In this document: in pieces, positions 6,158 through 13,556 of the stretch | Numbering within the stretch: the stretch's first letter is position 1 | How the letters are laid out: the number at the start of each line of letters is the position of its first letter | Program-made: the position numbers and the translations under genes | The notes under the pieces: generated by a model | What the model was told of the DNA's origin: nothing | What the model saw: only the letters and a program-made list of their open reading frames with translations | Database searches by the model: none | Assembly: GCA_905235425.1 (NCBI GenBank) | Contig: CAJOKY010000038.1 | Coordinates: 1-15,745, forward strand | Source of the DNA: an uncultured Selenomonadaceae bacterium | Lineage (GTDB): Bacteria; Bacillota; Negativicutes; Selenomonadales; Selenomonadaceae | DNA length: 15,745 nucleotides | Direction: 5' to 3'

Positions 6158-6997
6158 ATGAAACGAATTTTTTTGGAGGATATCATTTCGGACAATGTTA
6201 CGATAACCGGCAAAGACGCGCGGCATTTGGCGTATTCATTGCGTGCTAAAAAAGGCGATAGAATAGTTGCCGTAGACGCGGCGGGTAATACTGCGATTAT
6301 CGAGCTTACGAACTTTGACAAAGAAAGTATCAGTGCAAAATGCGTAAGCGAAATTACAAAAGTCAATGCAGAAACGGTACAAATTATGAATGAAGAATCA
6401 GACGAGGCAGAAATTTTTACAAAGCACATAACGCTTGCCGAATGTTTACCTAAACAAAATAAATTTGATTTTGTCGTAGAGAAGGCGACGGAATTAGGCG
6501 TTGACAGAATTATACCGCTGATTTCCGACAGGACGATAGCGCGTCCCGGCAGTTTCCGTGCCAAAAGTAAGCTTGAACGTTGGGCGCGTGTTGCCAAAGA
6601 GGCGGCGGTACAGTGTGCACGTGACACTATTCCGGAAATTGGTGAAATTCGCGAGTTGTCGGATTGGATTAAAGACATTTCAAGAACTCTCGGCACTTTT
6701 CGCAGTGTAGGTAATACGGGTGCGAAAAAATTTGACGGCAAAGGCGCCATTTTAATTTTCTGTTACGAAAATGAAAGGGAAGTCCCACTGCAAAAAATTC
6801 TGCGCGAATATAAAAATTGTGACTGCGATAAAGATATTATTTTGCTAATTGGACCGGAAGGCGGCTTTACGGATCACGAGGTACGTGAAATAAAATCTTA
6901 TGGCGGTATCAGTGTATCACTGGGAAAACGCATTTTGAAGACAGACACTGCCGCGATATCGGCGCTTGCCTCTGTGCAATATGAGTTTAGCTGTTAG
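6158..6997 (+). CDS. rsmE: 16S rRNA (uracil(1498)-N3)-methyltransferase RsmE
   Basis: RsmE uses S-adenosylmethionine to methylate N3 of U1498 in 16S rRNA of the 30S subunit. The 279-residue product has the PUA-like N-terminal domain (about 1-75) and the SPOUT knot fold: KFDFVVEKATELGVD at 102-116, IGPEGGFT at 231-238 and LGKRILKTDTA at 255-265, which form the cofactor pocket. It is longer than the roughly 240-250 residues usual for the family. The extra length lies mainly near 77-89 and 175-195. GGAGG (6143-6147) lies 10 nt before the ATG. The last two sense codons (Ser-Cys) and the TAG stop are already part of heptamer array 7, so the C-terminus has been rewritten by the repeat. The usual partner prmA is not adjacent. 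Confidence 0.95.
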   Translation: MKRIFLEDIISDNVTITGKDARHLAYSLRAKKGDRIVAVDAAGNTAIIELTNFDKESISAKCVSEITKVNAETVQIMNEESDEAEIFTKHITLAECLPKQNKFDFVVEKATELGVDRIIPLISDRTIARPGSFRAKSKLERWARVAKEAAVQCARDTIPEIGEIRELSDWIKDISRTLGTFRSVGNTGAKKFDGKGAILIFCYENEREVPLQKILREYKNCDCDKDIILLIGPEGGFTDHEVREIKSYGGISVSLGKRILKTDTAAISALASVQYEFSC

Positions 6998-7110
6998 CGA
7001 TTAGCTGTTAGCTGTTAGCTATTAGCGGTTAGCTGTTAGTGATTAGCGGTTAGCGGTTAGCGGTTAGCTGTTAGTACTCACTACTTACTACTTACTACCT
7101 CACTACCCAC
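6987..7110. repeat. Heptamer array 7, from the rsmE 3' end to the DUF401 start
   Basis: The left arm has about twelve TTAGCTG, TTAGCGA and TTAGCGG units and overlaps the last rsmE codons and its TAG stop. The junction is TTAGTACTCAC. The right arm has CTTACTA- and CACTACC-type units and runs up to the ATG of the next gene. It occupies the whole intergenic gap, leaving no room for a canonical ribosome binding site. Confidence 0.92.
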
Positions 7111-7111
7111 C

Positions 7112-8332
7112 ATGAACATATTTTTTATTTTGACGCTTGCCATGATAATAATAATCGTGCTTTTGCGGCTTAAACTGCAAATAGGCGTATGTATGATTGC
7201 AGGCGGCTTTTTTATGTGGTTGACACAAAGCGCGGATGTTTTTGACTTAATACAGGCGGCGTACGAAACATTTACTCTGCCGCGTACATACGACATAGTT
7301 TTTGCACTGTACTTCGTAATGTGTCTTGAAATTGAATTGCGGCTTAGCGGCGTTTTAAACGATATGGTAAAGGCGTTGCAACAAAAATTTTCCGGCGTAA
7401 AGGTTTTGTTGGCGATAATGCCGGCATTTTTAGGTTTACTGCCTTCTGTAGGCGGAGCAAGATTTTCAGCACCTATTGTCGAGGAATTGAGTACCGATTT
7501 AAAACTTTCACCTGAACATAAGTCGGCGATAAATTTTTGGTTTCGTCACATATTTGAATTTTCTAATCCGATCGTACCGGGATTAATTCTTGCCTGCAAT
7601 ATAGCCGGTGTGACGTTCAGCGAATTTTTACGCAATCTTTCTTGGGTAACGATTTTAGCATTTGCGGTTGGCTGGTTCGTGCTGATTCGTCCTATAAAAA
7701 ATCTGCGCGGCGTTGATAAAGAAGAATCTGCAGAAGAAATTTTGCATGAGCAACAAGCGTTGAAATTGGCATTATTGCCGGTCGCGTCAATCTTTTTAAT
7801 TGTCGTATTTGCAGGCTTAACAGCGTCCATTGCAACATTTATCGTGATAGTTACAATGTATTTTTTGTTGAAACTTGCAGGACGCGGCGTCGAATTTAAA
7901 AAAATATTTTTAGGCGCACTCGATATAAAGATGACGTTAAACATATGCGGCATTTTGTACTTTGTGCAGATTTTGGAAGTCACAAAAATTTTAAATGAAA
8001 TTGTCGCAGCATTTCAAGCGTCGCCGTTGCCGATATTTGCGATAATTGCAGGCGTTTCTTTCATTGTAGGCATTTTAACCGGAATGTCTCAAGGACACGT
8101 ATCAATGGTAATGCCTATTGTGGCGGCTATGGGTACAGGCAATTTAGACTTGGCATGCGTTGCAATGGTTTTCGGCGTGGCAGGACAGATGTTGACGCCT
8201 ACGCACGTTTGCTTAATCGTGACGATAGATTATTTCAAGGCGGATTTGCTTAAAACTTTGATGCCGGTGCTAATCTGCGAAATTTTAATTACCATTATTT
8301 TCAGCGTGTATATGTTAGCTGTTAGCTGTTAG
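7112..8332 (+). CDS. DUF401 family integral membrane protein, putative transporter
   Basis: The 406-residue product is strongly hydrophobic with about ten membrane segments. It matches my memory of the DUF401 family, whose function is not established. Conserved-looking stretches are LLPSVGGARFSAPIVEE (about 109-125), FRHIFEFSNPIVPG (near 144-157) and a late GMSQGHVSMVMPIV with ATPTH-like GQMLTPTHVC. These re-entrant-style glycine/proline motifs suggest a secondary transporter of the ion-transporter type, which is an inference. The ATG at 7112 is the only plausible start near the beginning of the hydrophobic frame. No Shine-Dalgarno sequence precedes it: the upstream 114 nt are entirely heptamer array 7. 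The last five residues (LAVSC) and the TAG stop are encoded by array 8. Expression may depend on readthrough from rsmE. Confidence 0.85.
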   Translation: MNIFFILTLAMIIIIVLLRLKLQIGVCMIAGGFFMWLTQSADVFDLIQAAYETFTLPRTYDIVFALYFVMCLEIELRLSGVLNDMVKALQQKFSGVKVLLAIMPAFLGLLPSVGGARFSAPIVEELSTDLKLSPEHKSAINFWFRHIFEFSNPIVPGLILACNIAGVTFSEFLRNLSWVTILAFAVGWFVLIRPIKNLRGVDKEESAEEILHEQQALKLALLPVASIFLIVVFAGLTASIATFIVIVTMYFLLKLAGRGVEFKKIFLGALDIKMTLNICGILYFVQILEVTKILNEIVAAFQASPLPIFAIIAGVSFIVGILTGMSQGHVSMVMPIVAAMGTGNLDLACVAMVFGVAGQMLTPTHVCLIVTIDYFKADLLKTLMPVLICEILITIIFSVYMLAVSC

Positions 8333-8478
8333 CTGTTAGCGATTAGCTGTTAGCTGTTAGCTGTTAGCGATTAGCTGTTAGCTGTTAGCTGTTAGCGATT
8401 AGCTGTTAGCTGTTAGCTGTTAGCTGTTAGACTACTTACTACTCACTACTCACTAACCACTAACCACTAACCACTAAC
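8315..8478. repeat. Heptamer array 8, from the DUF401 3' end toward ilvC
   Basis: The left arm has about sixteen TTAGCTG or TTAGCGA units in an almost perfect pattern (runs of TTAGCTG punctuated by TTAGCGA). The junction is GTTAGACTACT. The right arm has CTTACTA and CACTACT units and then four CTAACCA units. The array supplies the last codons and stop of the DUF401 gene and ends a few bases before the ilvC promoter. Confidence 0.93.
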
Positions 8479-8484
8479 AAAACC

Positions 8485-8513
8485 TTGAAAGTTATTTTCT
8501 AAAGTGATATCAT
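8485..8513 (+). promoter_or_regulatory. ilvC promoter (extended -10)
   Basis: TTGAAA (8485-8490) and TATCAT (8508-8513) are separated by 17 nt, with TG one base upstream of the -10. The start would be near 8520, giving a leader of about 45 nt that contains a run of ten T. No T-box, leader peptide or attenuator is visible in so short a leader. Confidence 0.6.
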
Positions 8514-8564
8514 TGCGCAGTAAAAATTTTTTTTTTACAAAAAATTATTTGGAGGAAAATTTAA

Positions 8565-9581
8565 ATGGCAAAAACCTATTACGATCAGGACGTAAATTGG
8601 GAAGTTATGAACGGTAAAACCGTTGCCGTTATCGGTTACGGCAGTCAGGGACATGCCCACGCGCTTAACCTTAAAGAAAGCGGCTTAAACGTCGTTGTCG
8701 GTCTCTATGAAGGCTCAAAATCAAAGCCCGTCGCCGAAAAAGCCGGCTTGAAAGTTTTATCAGTTGCCGACGCCGTTAAAGCAGCCGATATCACGATGAT
8801 TTTAATTCCGGATGAAAAGCAGGCGGACGTTTATAAAAACGAAATTAAACCTAATCTTAAATCCGGCTCCGCGCTTGCATTTGCACACGGCTTTAACATT
8901 CACTTCAAACAGATTATCCCGCCTGCAGACGTTGATGTCTTCATGGTAGCGCCGAAAGGTCCCGGTCACCTTGTACGCAGAACCTTTGTTGAAGGCGGCG
9001 GCGTTCCCGACGTTTTCGCAGTTGAACAAGACGCTACCGGCAAATGCTTTGATATCGCCCTTGCCTATGCTCGCGGTATCGGCGGCACTCGCGCAGGTGT
9101 CATTCAGACGACGTTTAAAGAAGAGACTGAAACTGACTTGTTCGGCGAACAGTGCGTACTTTGCGGCGGCGTAACGCACCTTATTCAAAACGGTTTTGAA
9201 ACTTTGGTTGAGGCAGGTTATCAGCCGGAAATTGCTTACTTTGAATGTTTCCATGAAATGAAATTAATCGTCGACCTTATGTACGAAGGCGGCATGGCGA
9301 AAATGCGCAAGTCCATTAGCGATACGGCAGAATACGGCGATTACAGCACCGGTCCTAAGATTATCACGCCGGAAGTCAAAAAGGCTATGAAACAGGCGCT
9401 TACCGAAATTCAAGACGGTACTTTTGCCAACAAATGGCTTGTTGAAAATCGTGCGGCAGGACGTGCGAATTTCCTTGCACAACGCAGACTTCATGCAGAG
9501 CATCAGATTGAAAAAGTCGGTGAAAAACTGCGCGGCATGATGAGCTGGCTTAAAGACGGCGCCGATTTGTCGAAAGATTAG
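8565..9581 (+). CDS. ilvC: Ketol-acid reductoisomerase (class I)
   Basis: IlvC isomerises and reduces 2-acetolactate or 2-aceto-2-hydroxybutyrate in valine, leucine and isoleucine synthesis, using Mg2+ and NAD(P)H. The 338-residue length is typical of class I enzymes. The nucleotide-binding motif GYGSQGHA is at residues 24-31; His108 and the metal ligands Asp191 and Glu195 (in TDLFGEQ) are present, as is CFHEMKLIVDLMYEGG in the C-terminal knotted domain. The cofactor loop reads GLYEGSKS (46-53), with Tyr48 where many NADPH enzymes have Arg; Ser51 and Ser53 are kept. GGAGG (8551-8555) precedes the ATG. No other ilv gene is adjacent, so it appears to be a stand-alone unit with its own promoter. 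The TAG stop is the first unit of array 9. Confidence 0.97.
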   Translation: MAKTYYDQDVNWEVMNGKTVAVIGYGSQGHAHALNLKESGLNVVVGLYEGSKSKPVAEKAGLKVLSVADAVKAADITMILIPDEKQADVYKNEIKPNLKSGSALAFAHGFNIHFKQIIPPADVDVFMVAPKGPGHLVRRTFVEGGGVPDVFAVEQDATGKCFDIALAYARGIGGTRAGVIQTTFKEETETDLFGEQCVLCGGVTHLIQNGFETLVEAGYQPEIAYFECFHEMKLIVDLMYEGGMAKMRKSISDTAEYGDYSTGPKIITPEVKKAMKQALTEIQDGTFANKWLVENRAAGRANFLAQRRLHAEHQIEKVGEKLRGMMSWLKDGADLSKD

Positions 9582-9732
9582 ATAGTAGGAGGTAGAGGGT
9601 AGAAAGTAGGAGGTAGAGGGTAGATAGTAGGAGGTAGAGGGTAGATAGTAGGAGGTAGAGGGTAGGAAACAGAAAACTTACTACCTACTACCTACTACCT
9701 ACAATCTACAATCTACTCCCTGTTCCCTAATC
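9579..9732. repeat. Heptamer array 9, between ilvC and the ldh-like gene
   Basis: The array starts at the ilvC TAG stop. The left arm shows a higher-order 21-nt period, TAGGAGG-TAGAGGG-TAGATAG, repeated about three times. The junction is GGAAACAGAAAACTTA. The right arm has CTACCTA and CTACAAT units and ends with CTACTCCCTGTTCCCTAATC. Confidence 0.92.
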
Positions 9733-9754
9733 AAAAAAATTTTCAGAAAACGGC

Positions 9755-9783
9755 TTGACGTGCGGGAATAAAAATTGTAAACT
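9755..9783 (+). promoter_or_regulatory. Possible promoter of the ldh-like gene
   Basis: TTGACG (9755-9760) and TAAACT (9778-9783) are separated by 17 nt. The -35 is good and the -10 moderate (4 of 6). The -10 overlaps the 5' arm of the hairpin at 9779-9817, so either this promoter or the hairpin as an RNA element is the real signal. Confidence 0.4.
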
Positions 9784-9820
9784 TTTCAGCAATGGAGAAT
9801 AGACTCCACAAAAGTTTTTT
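9779..9820 (+). promoter_or_regulatory. Hairpin with T-tract before the ldh-like gene (terminator or attenuator candidate)
   Basis: AAACTTTT (9779-9786) pairs with AAAAGTTT (9810-9817), and inside it TGGAG (9793-9797) pairs with CTCCA (9804-9808). A run of six T (9815-9820) ends the structure. It resembles an intrinsic terminator for transcription arriving from ilvC, or an attenuator in the ldh leader. No Rex operator (TTGTGA-N8-TCACAA type) was seen. Confidence 0.45.
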
Positions 9821-9844
9821 AGTAAAAGCAGGGAGGAAATTTTT

Positions 9845-10804
9845 ATGGGTAATCGCAGAAAAATCGTCGTAGTCGGTACTTCAAACGTCGGCTCGGCAGT
9901 CGTCAACAAACTTGCAGATTTTCAGCTTGCATCGGAAATAGTTTTGATTGACCTCAATCAAGACAAGGCTTGGGGCGAAGCTACAGACTCCAGCCACGCC
10001 ACTGCTTGCGTTTACAGCACGAATATTAAATTCCGCGCCACCGATGACTACAGCGTTTGTAAAGACGCCAATATCGTCATTATCTGCGCGGGTCCTTCCA
10101 TTCGTCCCGGTGAAACGCCCGACAGACTTAAACTCGCCGGCACCAATGCTAAAATTATGAGTTCGGTTTTCGGCAACATTTCAAAATATACGAAAGAAGC
10201 CGTTATCATTCTGATTACCAACCCGCTTGACGTTGCAACGTACGTCGTCAGCACGCAGTTTGATTATCCGCGTGAAAAGATTCTCGGCACCGGCACCATG
10301 CTTGAAACATACCGTTTCCGTCGTATTCTTGCCAACAAGTACGAAGTCGATCCCAAAAACATTAACGGCTATGTACTCGGCGAACACGGCAACGCGGCAT
10401 TTGTAGCTTGGTCAACCACCGGCTGCGCAGGTTTCCCGCTTGAAAAACTCGACGAATACTTCCACCATGCAGAACCGCTTGACAAAAAAGCAGTTGAACA
10501 GGAACTTATTCAAGTTGCTTACGACGTTATTAACCGCAAAGGCTACACCAATACCGGCGTTGCAATGGCGGCTGCGCGTTTCGTAAAATCCGTGCTTTAT
10601 GATGAACATACCATTCTGCCCTGCTCGGCTGTAATGAACGGCGAATACGGCATTACCGACGTTGCTCTTTCAATGCCTCGTATGATTTGCGCTGATGGTC
10701 TTATGCGTGTATTTGAAGTTCACCTCACTGATGACGAACTTGAAAAGATGCATGCGGCGGCTAAATCTGTTCGCAGTGCTCTTGACGGCGCAGGGATTAA
10801 ATAA
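9845..10804 (+). CDS. L-lactate dehydrogenase family protein (possibly another L-2-hydroxyacid dehydrogenase)
   Basis: This family interconverts 2-oxo acids and L-2-hydroxy acids with NAD(H); lactate dehydrogenase regenerates NAD+ in fermentation. The 319-residue product has a Rossmann start VVVGTSNVGS (8-17), Asp36 at the end of the second strand (NAD preference), TNPLDV (125-130), and catalytic His181 in GEHGN. Arg157 matches the substrate-carboxylate Arg171 of lactate dehydrogenase. Two departures: the specificity loop reads SIRPGETPDR (85-94), with Ile86 where true lactate dehydrogenases have Gln and malate dehydrogenases Arg; and MLETYRFR has Glu154 where the catalytic dyad normally has Asp168. 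Substrate is therefore uncertain. GGGAGG (9831-9836) precedes the ATG by 8 nt. TAA stop; a terminator follows. Confidence 0.85.
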   Translation: MGNRRKIVVVGTSNVGSAVVNKLADFQLASEIVLIDLNQDKAWGEATDSSHATACVYSTNIKFRATDDYSVCKDANIVIICAGPSIRPGETPDRLKLAGTNAKIMSSVFGNISKYTKEAVIILITNPLDVATYVVSTQFDYPREKILGTGTMLETYRFRRILANKYEVDPKNINGYVLGEHGNAAFVAWSTTGCAGFPLEKLDEYFHHAEPLDKKAVEQELIQVAYDVINRKGYTNTGVAMAAARFVKSVLYDEHTILPCSAVMNGEYGITDVALSMPRMICADGLMRVFEVHLTDDELEKMHAAAKSVRSALDGAGIK

Positions 10805-10808
10805 TTAA

Positions 10809-10834
10809 GAATTTAGAATTTAGAATTTAGAATT
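10809..10834. repeat. Short GAATTTA heptamer run after the ldh-like gene
   Basis: Three exact GAATTTA units plus GAAT follow the stop codon by a few bases. The period is 7 and the unit contains TAG across the join (TAGAATT), so it fits the TAGNNNN pattern as a minimal array with only one arm. Confidence 0.7.
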
Positions 10835-10854
10835 ATTAGTTCGGAAATAAAAAG

Positions 10855-10891
10855 AAGAGTCGCTACCTTGTCTAAGGTAACGGCTCTTTTT
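10855..10891. terminator. Bidirectional intrinsic terminator between convergent genes
   Basis: AAGAGTCGCTACCTT (10855-10869) pairs with AAGGTAACGGCTCTT (10874-10888) over 15 positions with one mismatch and one G-T pair, with a 4-nt loop. T-runs follow on both strands. It ends the ldh-like gene on the plus strand and the 10910-11413 gene on the minus strand. Confidence 0.9.
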
Positions 10892-10909
10892 GATTGTCCG
10901 AAAATATTT

Positions 10910-11413
10910 TTACTTTATATCGCCGCGTCTAATAATTTCACGTGCCGCCTTGCCTGTCAAATGTTCAATCTCAAGCACCGGTACGACAAGCGCATTTAAT
11001 TTGCCGTAAATCTCCTTGTCGCGGTGTTCGTTACTTTCGGCAGGAGAATATTTTTCTGCCAAAAGATTAAGTCCCAAAACTTTGTCGGGGTCGGCGTTAT
11101 CTTCGACAATTTTCATTTTGCCGAAGGCGATAACGCTGGTGTAGTAGCTGGTAAATTCTTCTGAAACAACTTCGTGCTGTCCTACGACGCAGAAAGACGC
11201 CTTAGAATTATTTTTTATCGCGTCGATTTTATGTCCAACCTTCGCACTGTGAAAATAAATTTTGCCGTCTGCGTAGGCGTAATTTATCGGCACGGCGTAG
11301 GGATAACCTTCATCACCGGCTACTGCCAAAATACCGAAAAGCCCTTCGCGCAGGATTTTTTCCGCCGTATCGTGACTAAGTTCACATTTTGCACGGCGCA
11401 TTTCTCTAAACAT
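10910..11413 (-). CDS. Pyridoxamine 5'-phosphate oxidase family protein, NimA-like
   Basis: The 167-residue product has the split-barrel flavin-binding fold of the pyridoxamine-phosphate-oxidase superfamily, closest in look to NimA/5-nitroimidazole-reductase-like proteins. Evidence: a start MRRAKCELS (5-13), the strand pair FGILAVAGDEGYPYAVPINYAY (26-47) and KIYFHSAKVGHKIDAI (51-66). His55 lies where NimA proteins have their conserved active-site histidine. The cofactor is probably FMN, though some relatives bind haem or F420. The physiological substrate is unknown; drug resistance should not be assumed from family membership. AAGGTGAT (11417-11424) precedes the ATG by a few bases. It lies downstream of glyS on the same strand, separated by array 11, and ends at the bidirectional terminator. 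Confidence 0.85.
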   Translation of the reverse strand: MFREMRRAKCELSHDTAEKILREGLFGILAVAGDEGYPYAVPINYAYADGKIYFHSAKVGHKIDAIKNNSKASFCVVGQHEVVSEEFTSYYTSVIAFGKMKIVEDNADPDKVLGLNLLAEKYSPAESNEHRDKEIYGKLNALVVPVLEIEHLTGKAAREIIRRGDIK

Positions 11414-11424
11414 TTTATCACCTT

Positions 11425-11508
11425 GATTAGGGAACAGGGATTAGGGAGCAGGGAGCAGGGATTAGATACTACTCACTATTCACTACTCACTACTTACTAC
11501 TAACTAAC
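11425..11508. repeat. Heptamer array 11, between glyS and the NimA-like gene
   Basis: The left arm has GGGAACA, GGGATTA and GGGAGCA units. The junction is GATACTACTC. The right arm has CACTACT, CACTATT and CTTACTA units. On the minus strand the last two glyS codons (Val-Ser) and its TAG stop lie in the array, and the other end touches the ribosome binding site of the next gene. Confidence 0.9.
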
Positions 11509-13556
11509 AATCGCTTTGAAGTCAGCGATTTTTGAAAGTAAATCGTCAACCGCCTTCAACTGCGCCAATCTATTCGCGCGAACGTCCAAATTTTCATCCA
11601 TAACCATAACCGCATCAAAATAGCCGTCAATCGGCGCTGAAAGCTTTTTCAAAATATCCAACGCACCAATAAAATCTTTCTTCGTGATAAGCTCCTCCGC
11701 CGCCACTTTAACCGCCTCAAAGGCGCGGTACAAAACCTGCTCGGCGTCAAGCGTCATAAGTTCGGTATTAATCTGCGCGGAATTGGTTTTACGCGCGATA
11801 TTGGCAACGCGTACGAAAGATTGAATTGTTTTAACGGCGTCAGGAACCTTCAAAAACTGCTCTACAGCCGCCGCTTTAAGTGTCACGGCACAAATATCGT
11901 CAACGTCGCCTATAACCGCGTCTACGACGTCGTAGCGCGTTGTATCAAGGTAATTTTTCACGCGCAGTTTCATAAATTCTGCGAATGCCTGCTGAATCTT
12001 TTCACGTCCTACCGCGTCCGTAACTTTCAAAAGTTCCATTGCCGTTTCAACAACTTCACTCAATGAAAGTGACCAGTCCGCCTCTACCAAAAGATTTACA
12101 ATGCCCAATGCTTGACGGCGCAGAGCAAAGGGGTCTTGCGAACCGGTAGGAATTAAACCCCTGCTGAACGTCGCAACGATATTGTCAATTTTATCGGCAA
12201 GACTTAAAATTTTTCCGTAGTTTTAGGCTGTGCGTCCCCTGCAAAACGCGGCATATAATGTTCATCAATCGCGGTTGCAACTTCCGAATTTTCGCCGTCA
12301 AGTTTAGCGTATTCCCTGCCCATGACGCCTTGCAATTCGGTAAATTCAGTGACCATGCCGGTGACTAAATCTGCCTTTGAAAGTTCTGCCGCACGAAGGG
12401 TATTTTTTCTGTCATCAGCTGAAATTTTTTCGCCGAGCATATCAGAAATTTTTTCACAAAGTTTTATAAGACGTTCGGTCTTTTGATACATTGAACCGAG
12501 TGATTCTTGAAATACGACGGTTTTCAATTTGTCGCGGTGCTGTTCAAGCGTCTTTTTACGATCTTCATTGAAGAAAAACTGCGCGTCTTCAAGGCGGGCT
12601 TTCAAAACGCGTTCATTGCCGTGCTGTACAATGTCAAGATAATCTTTGCCGCCGTTGCGTACGGTTATGAAAATCGGCATAAGTTTACCTGCGGCGTCTT
12701 TAACGGGGAAGTAACGCTGATGATCGCGCATAGGCGTTATTACGGCTTCCGGCGGAAGGCTTAAATATTTTGTTTCAAAGTTGCCGGAAAGTGCGGTGGG
12801 ATATTCGACAAGGTACAGCACTTCTTCCAAAAGGTCGTCGGAAATTTCCGCAATGCCGCCGCGTTCCTTAGCAACGTCTTCAATCTGCGCGGTTATCATT
12901 TTACGGCGCTGGTCTTGGTCGACTATGACAAAATTTTTCACGCAGGTATAAACATAATTAACGGCGTTATCTATAACAAATTCGCCGGTACTTAAGACTC
13001 TGTGACCGCGTGACGTGTTGCCGCTTTTAACGTTGGCAACTTCAAAGGGTATAACTTCGTCGTCAAGCAACGCGACAATCCAGCGAAGGGGACGAATAAA
13101 TTTGAAGTCCAAATTTCCCCAATGCATGTTGTTTGGAAAATTTAAGTCACAAATAATTTTCGGCAAGAGAGTCTTTAAAATTTCTGCGGCAGGTTTACCC
13201 TGCTGATGAATTACGGCGTAAACGTAGCCGTCACGTGTCACCAAATCTTCTGCGTTTACCTTTTGACCGCGTGCAAAACCGATAGCCGCCTTTGAAGGTT
13301 TACCCTCCGCGTCGAAGGCAATTTTCACCGAAGGACCGCGCTTTTCTTCTTCAACGTCGGCTTGACTTTCTGCAATGCCTTTCACCAACAGAGCCAATCT
13401 GCGCGGCGTGCCGAGTGTTTGAACTTCGCCGAATTTTAATCTTGCGTCGGTTAAATTTTTTTCTGCCAAAGTTTTTAATTGATTCAAAATCGGCGGCATT
13501 ACATGCGCGGGAATTTCTTCAGTGCCGATTTCCAAGAGTAAATTTTTTTCTGCCAT
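11500..13556 (-). CDS. glyS: Glycyl-tRNA synthetase beta subunit, interrupted by a -1 frameshift
   Basis: GlyS is the tRNA-binding subunit of the heterotetrameric glycyl-tRNA synthetase. Codons 1-450 run from 13556 to a TAA at 12204-12206, opening with LLLEIGTEEIPA and ending in PRFAGDAQPKTTEKF. The coding then resumes in the -1 frame: the same DNA reads EKILSLADKIDN, then GLIPTGSQDPFALRRQALGIV, into the C-terminal anticodon-binding domain to a TAG at 11500-11502. One added base in the run of five A (12210-12214 on the plus strand) restores a protein of about 685 residues, the family's normal size. The start overlaps the glyQ stop (TAATG) with GGAGGTGA upstream, so translation is coupled. The gene is essential, so a sequencing or assembly error is the leading explanation; true frameshifting or a split gene is the alternative. 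Confidence 0.9.

Noticed and set aside
11425..11465. Telomere-like repeats (TTAGGGA resembles TTAGGG)
   Set aside because: The period is 7 not 6, units are degenerate, and arrays are short, internal and two-armed.
11174..11503. Plus-strand gene of 109 codons antisense to the NimA-like gene
   Set aside because: It is the complement of a real gene; its tail is array 11 translated in the stop-free orientation, resembling the uvrA insertion only because of shared repeat DNA.
12204..12217. Classical X-XXY-YYZ slippery heptamer in glyS
   Set aside because: The zero-frame bases A-AAA-TTT do not satisfy the pattern; only a P-site slip on AAA would work, so programmed frameshifting is possible but not supported.
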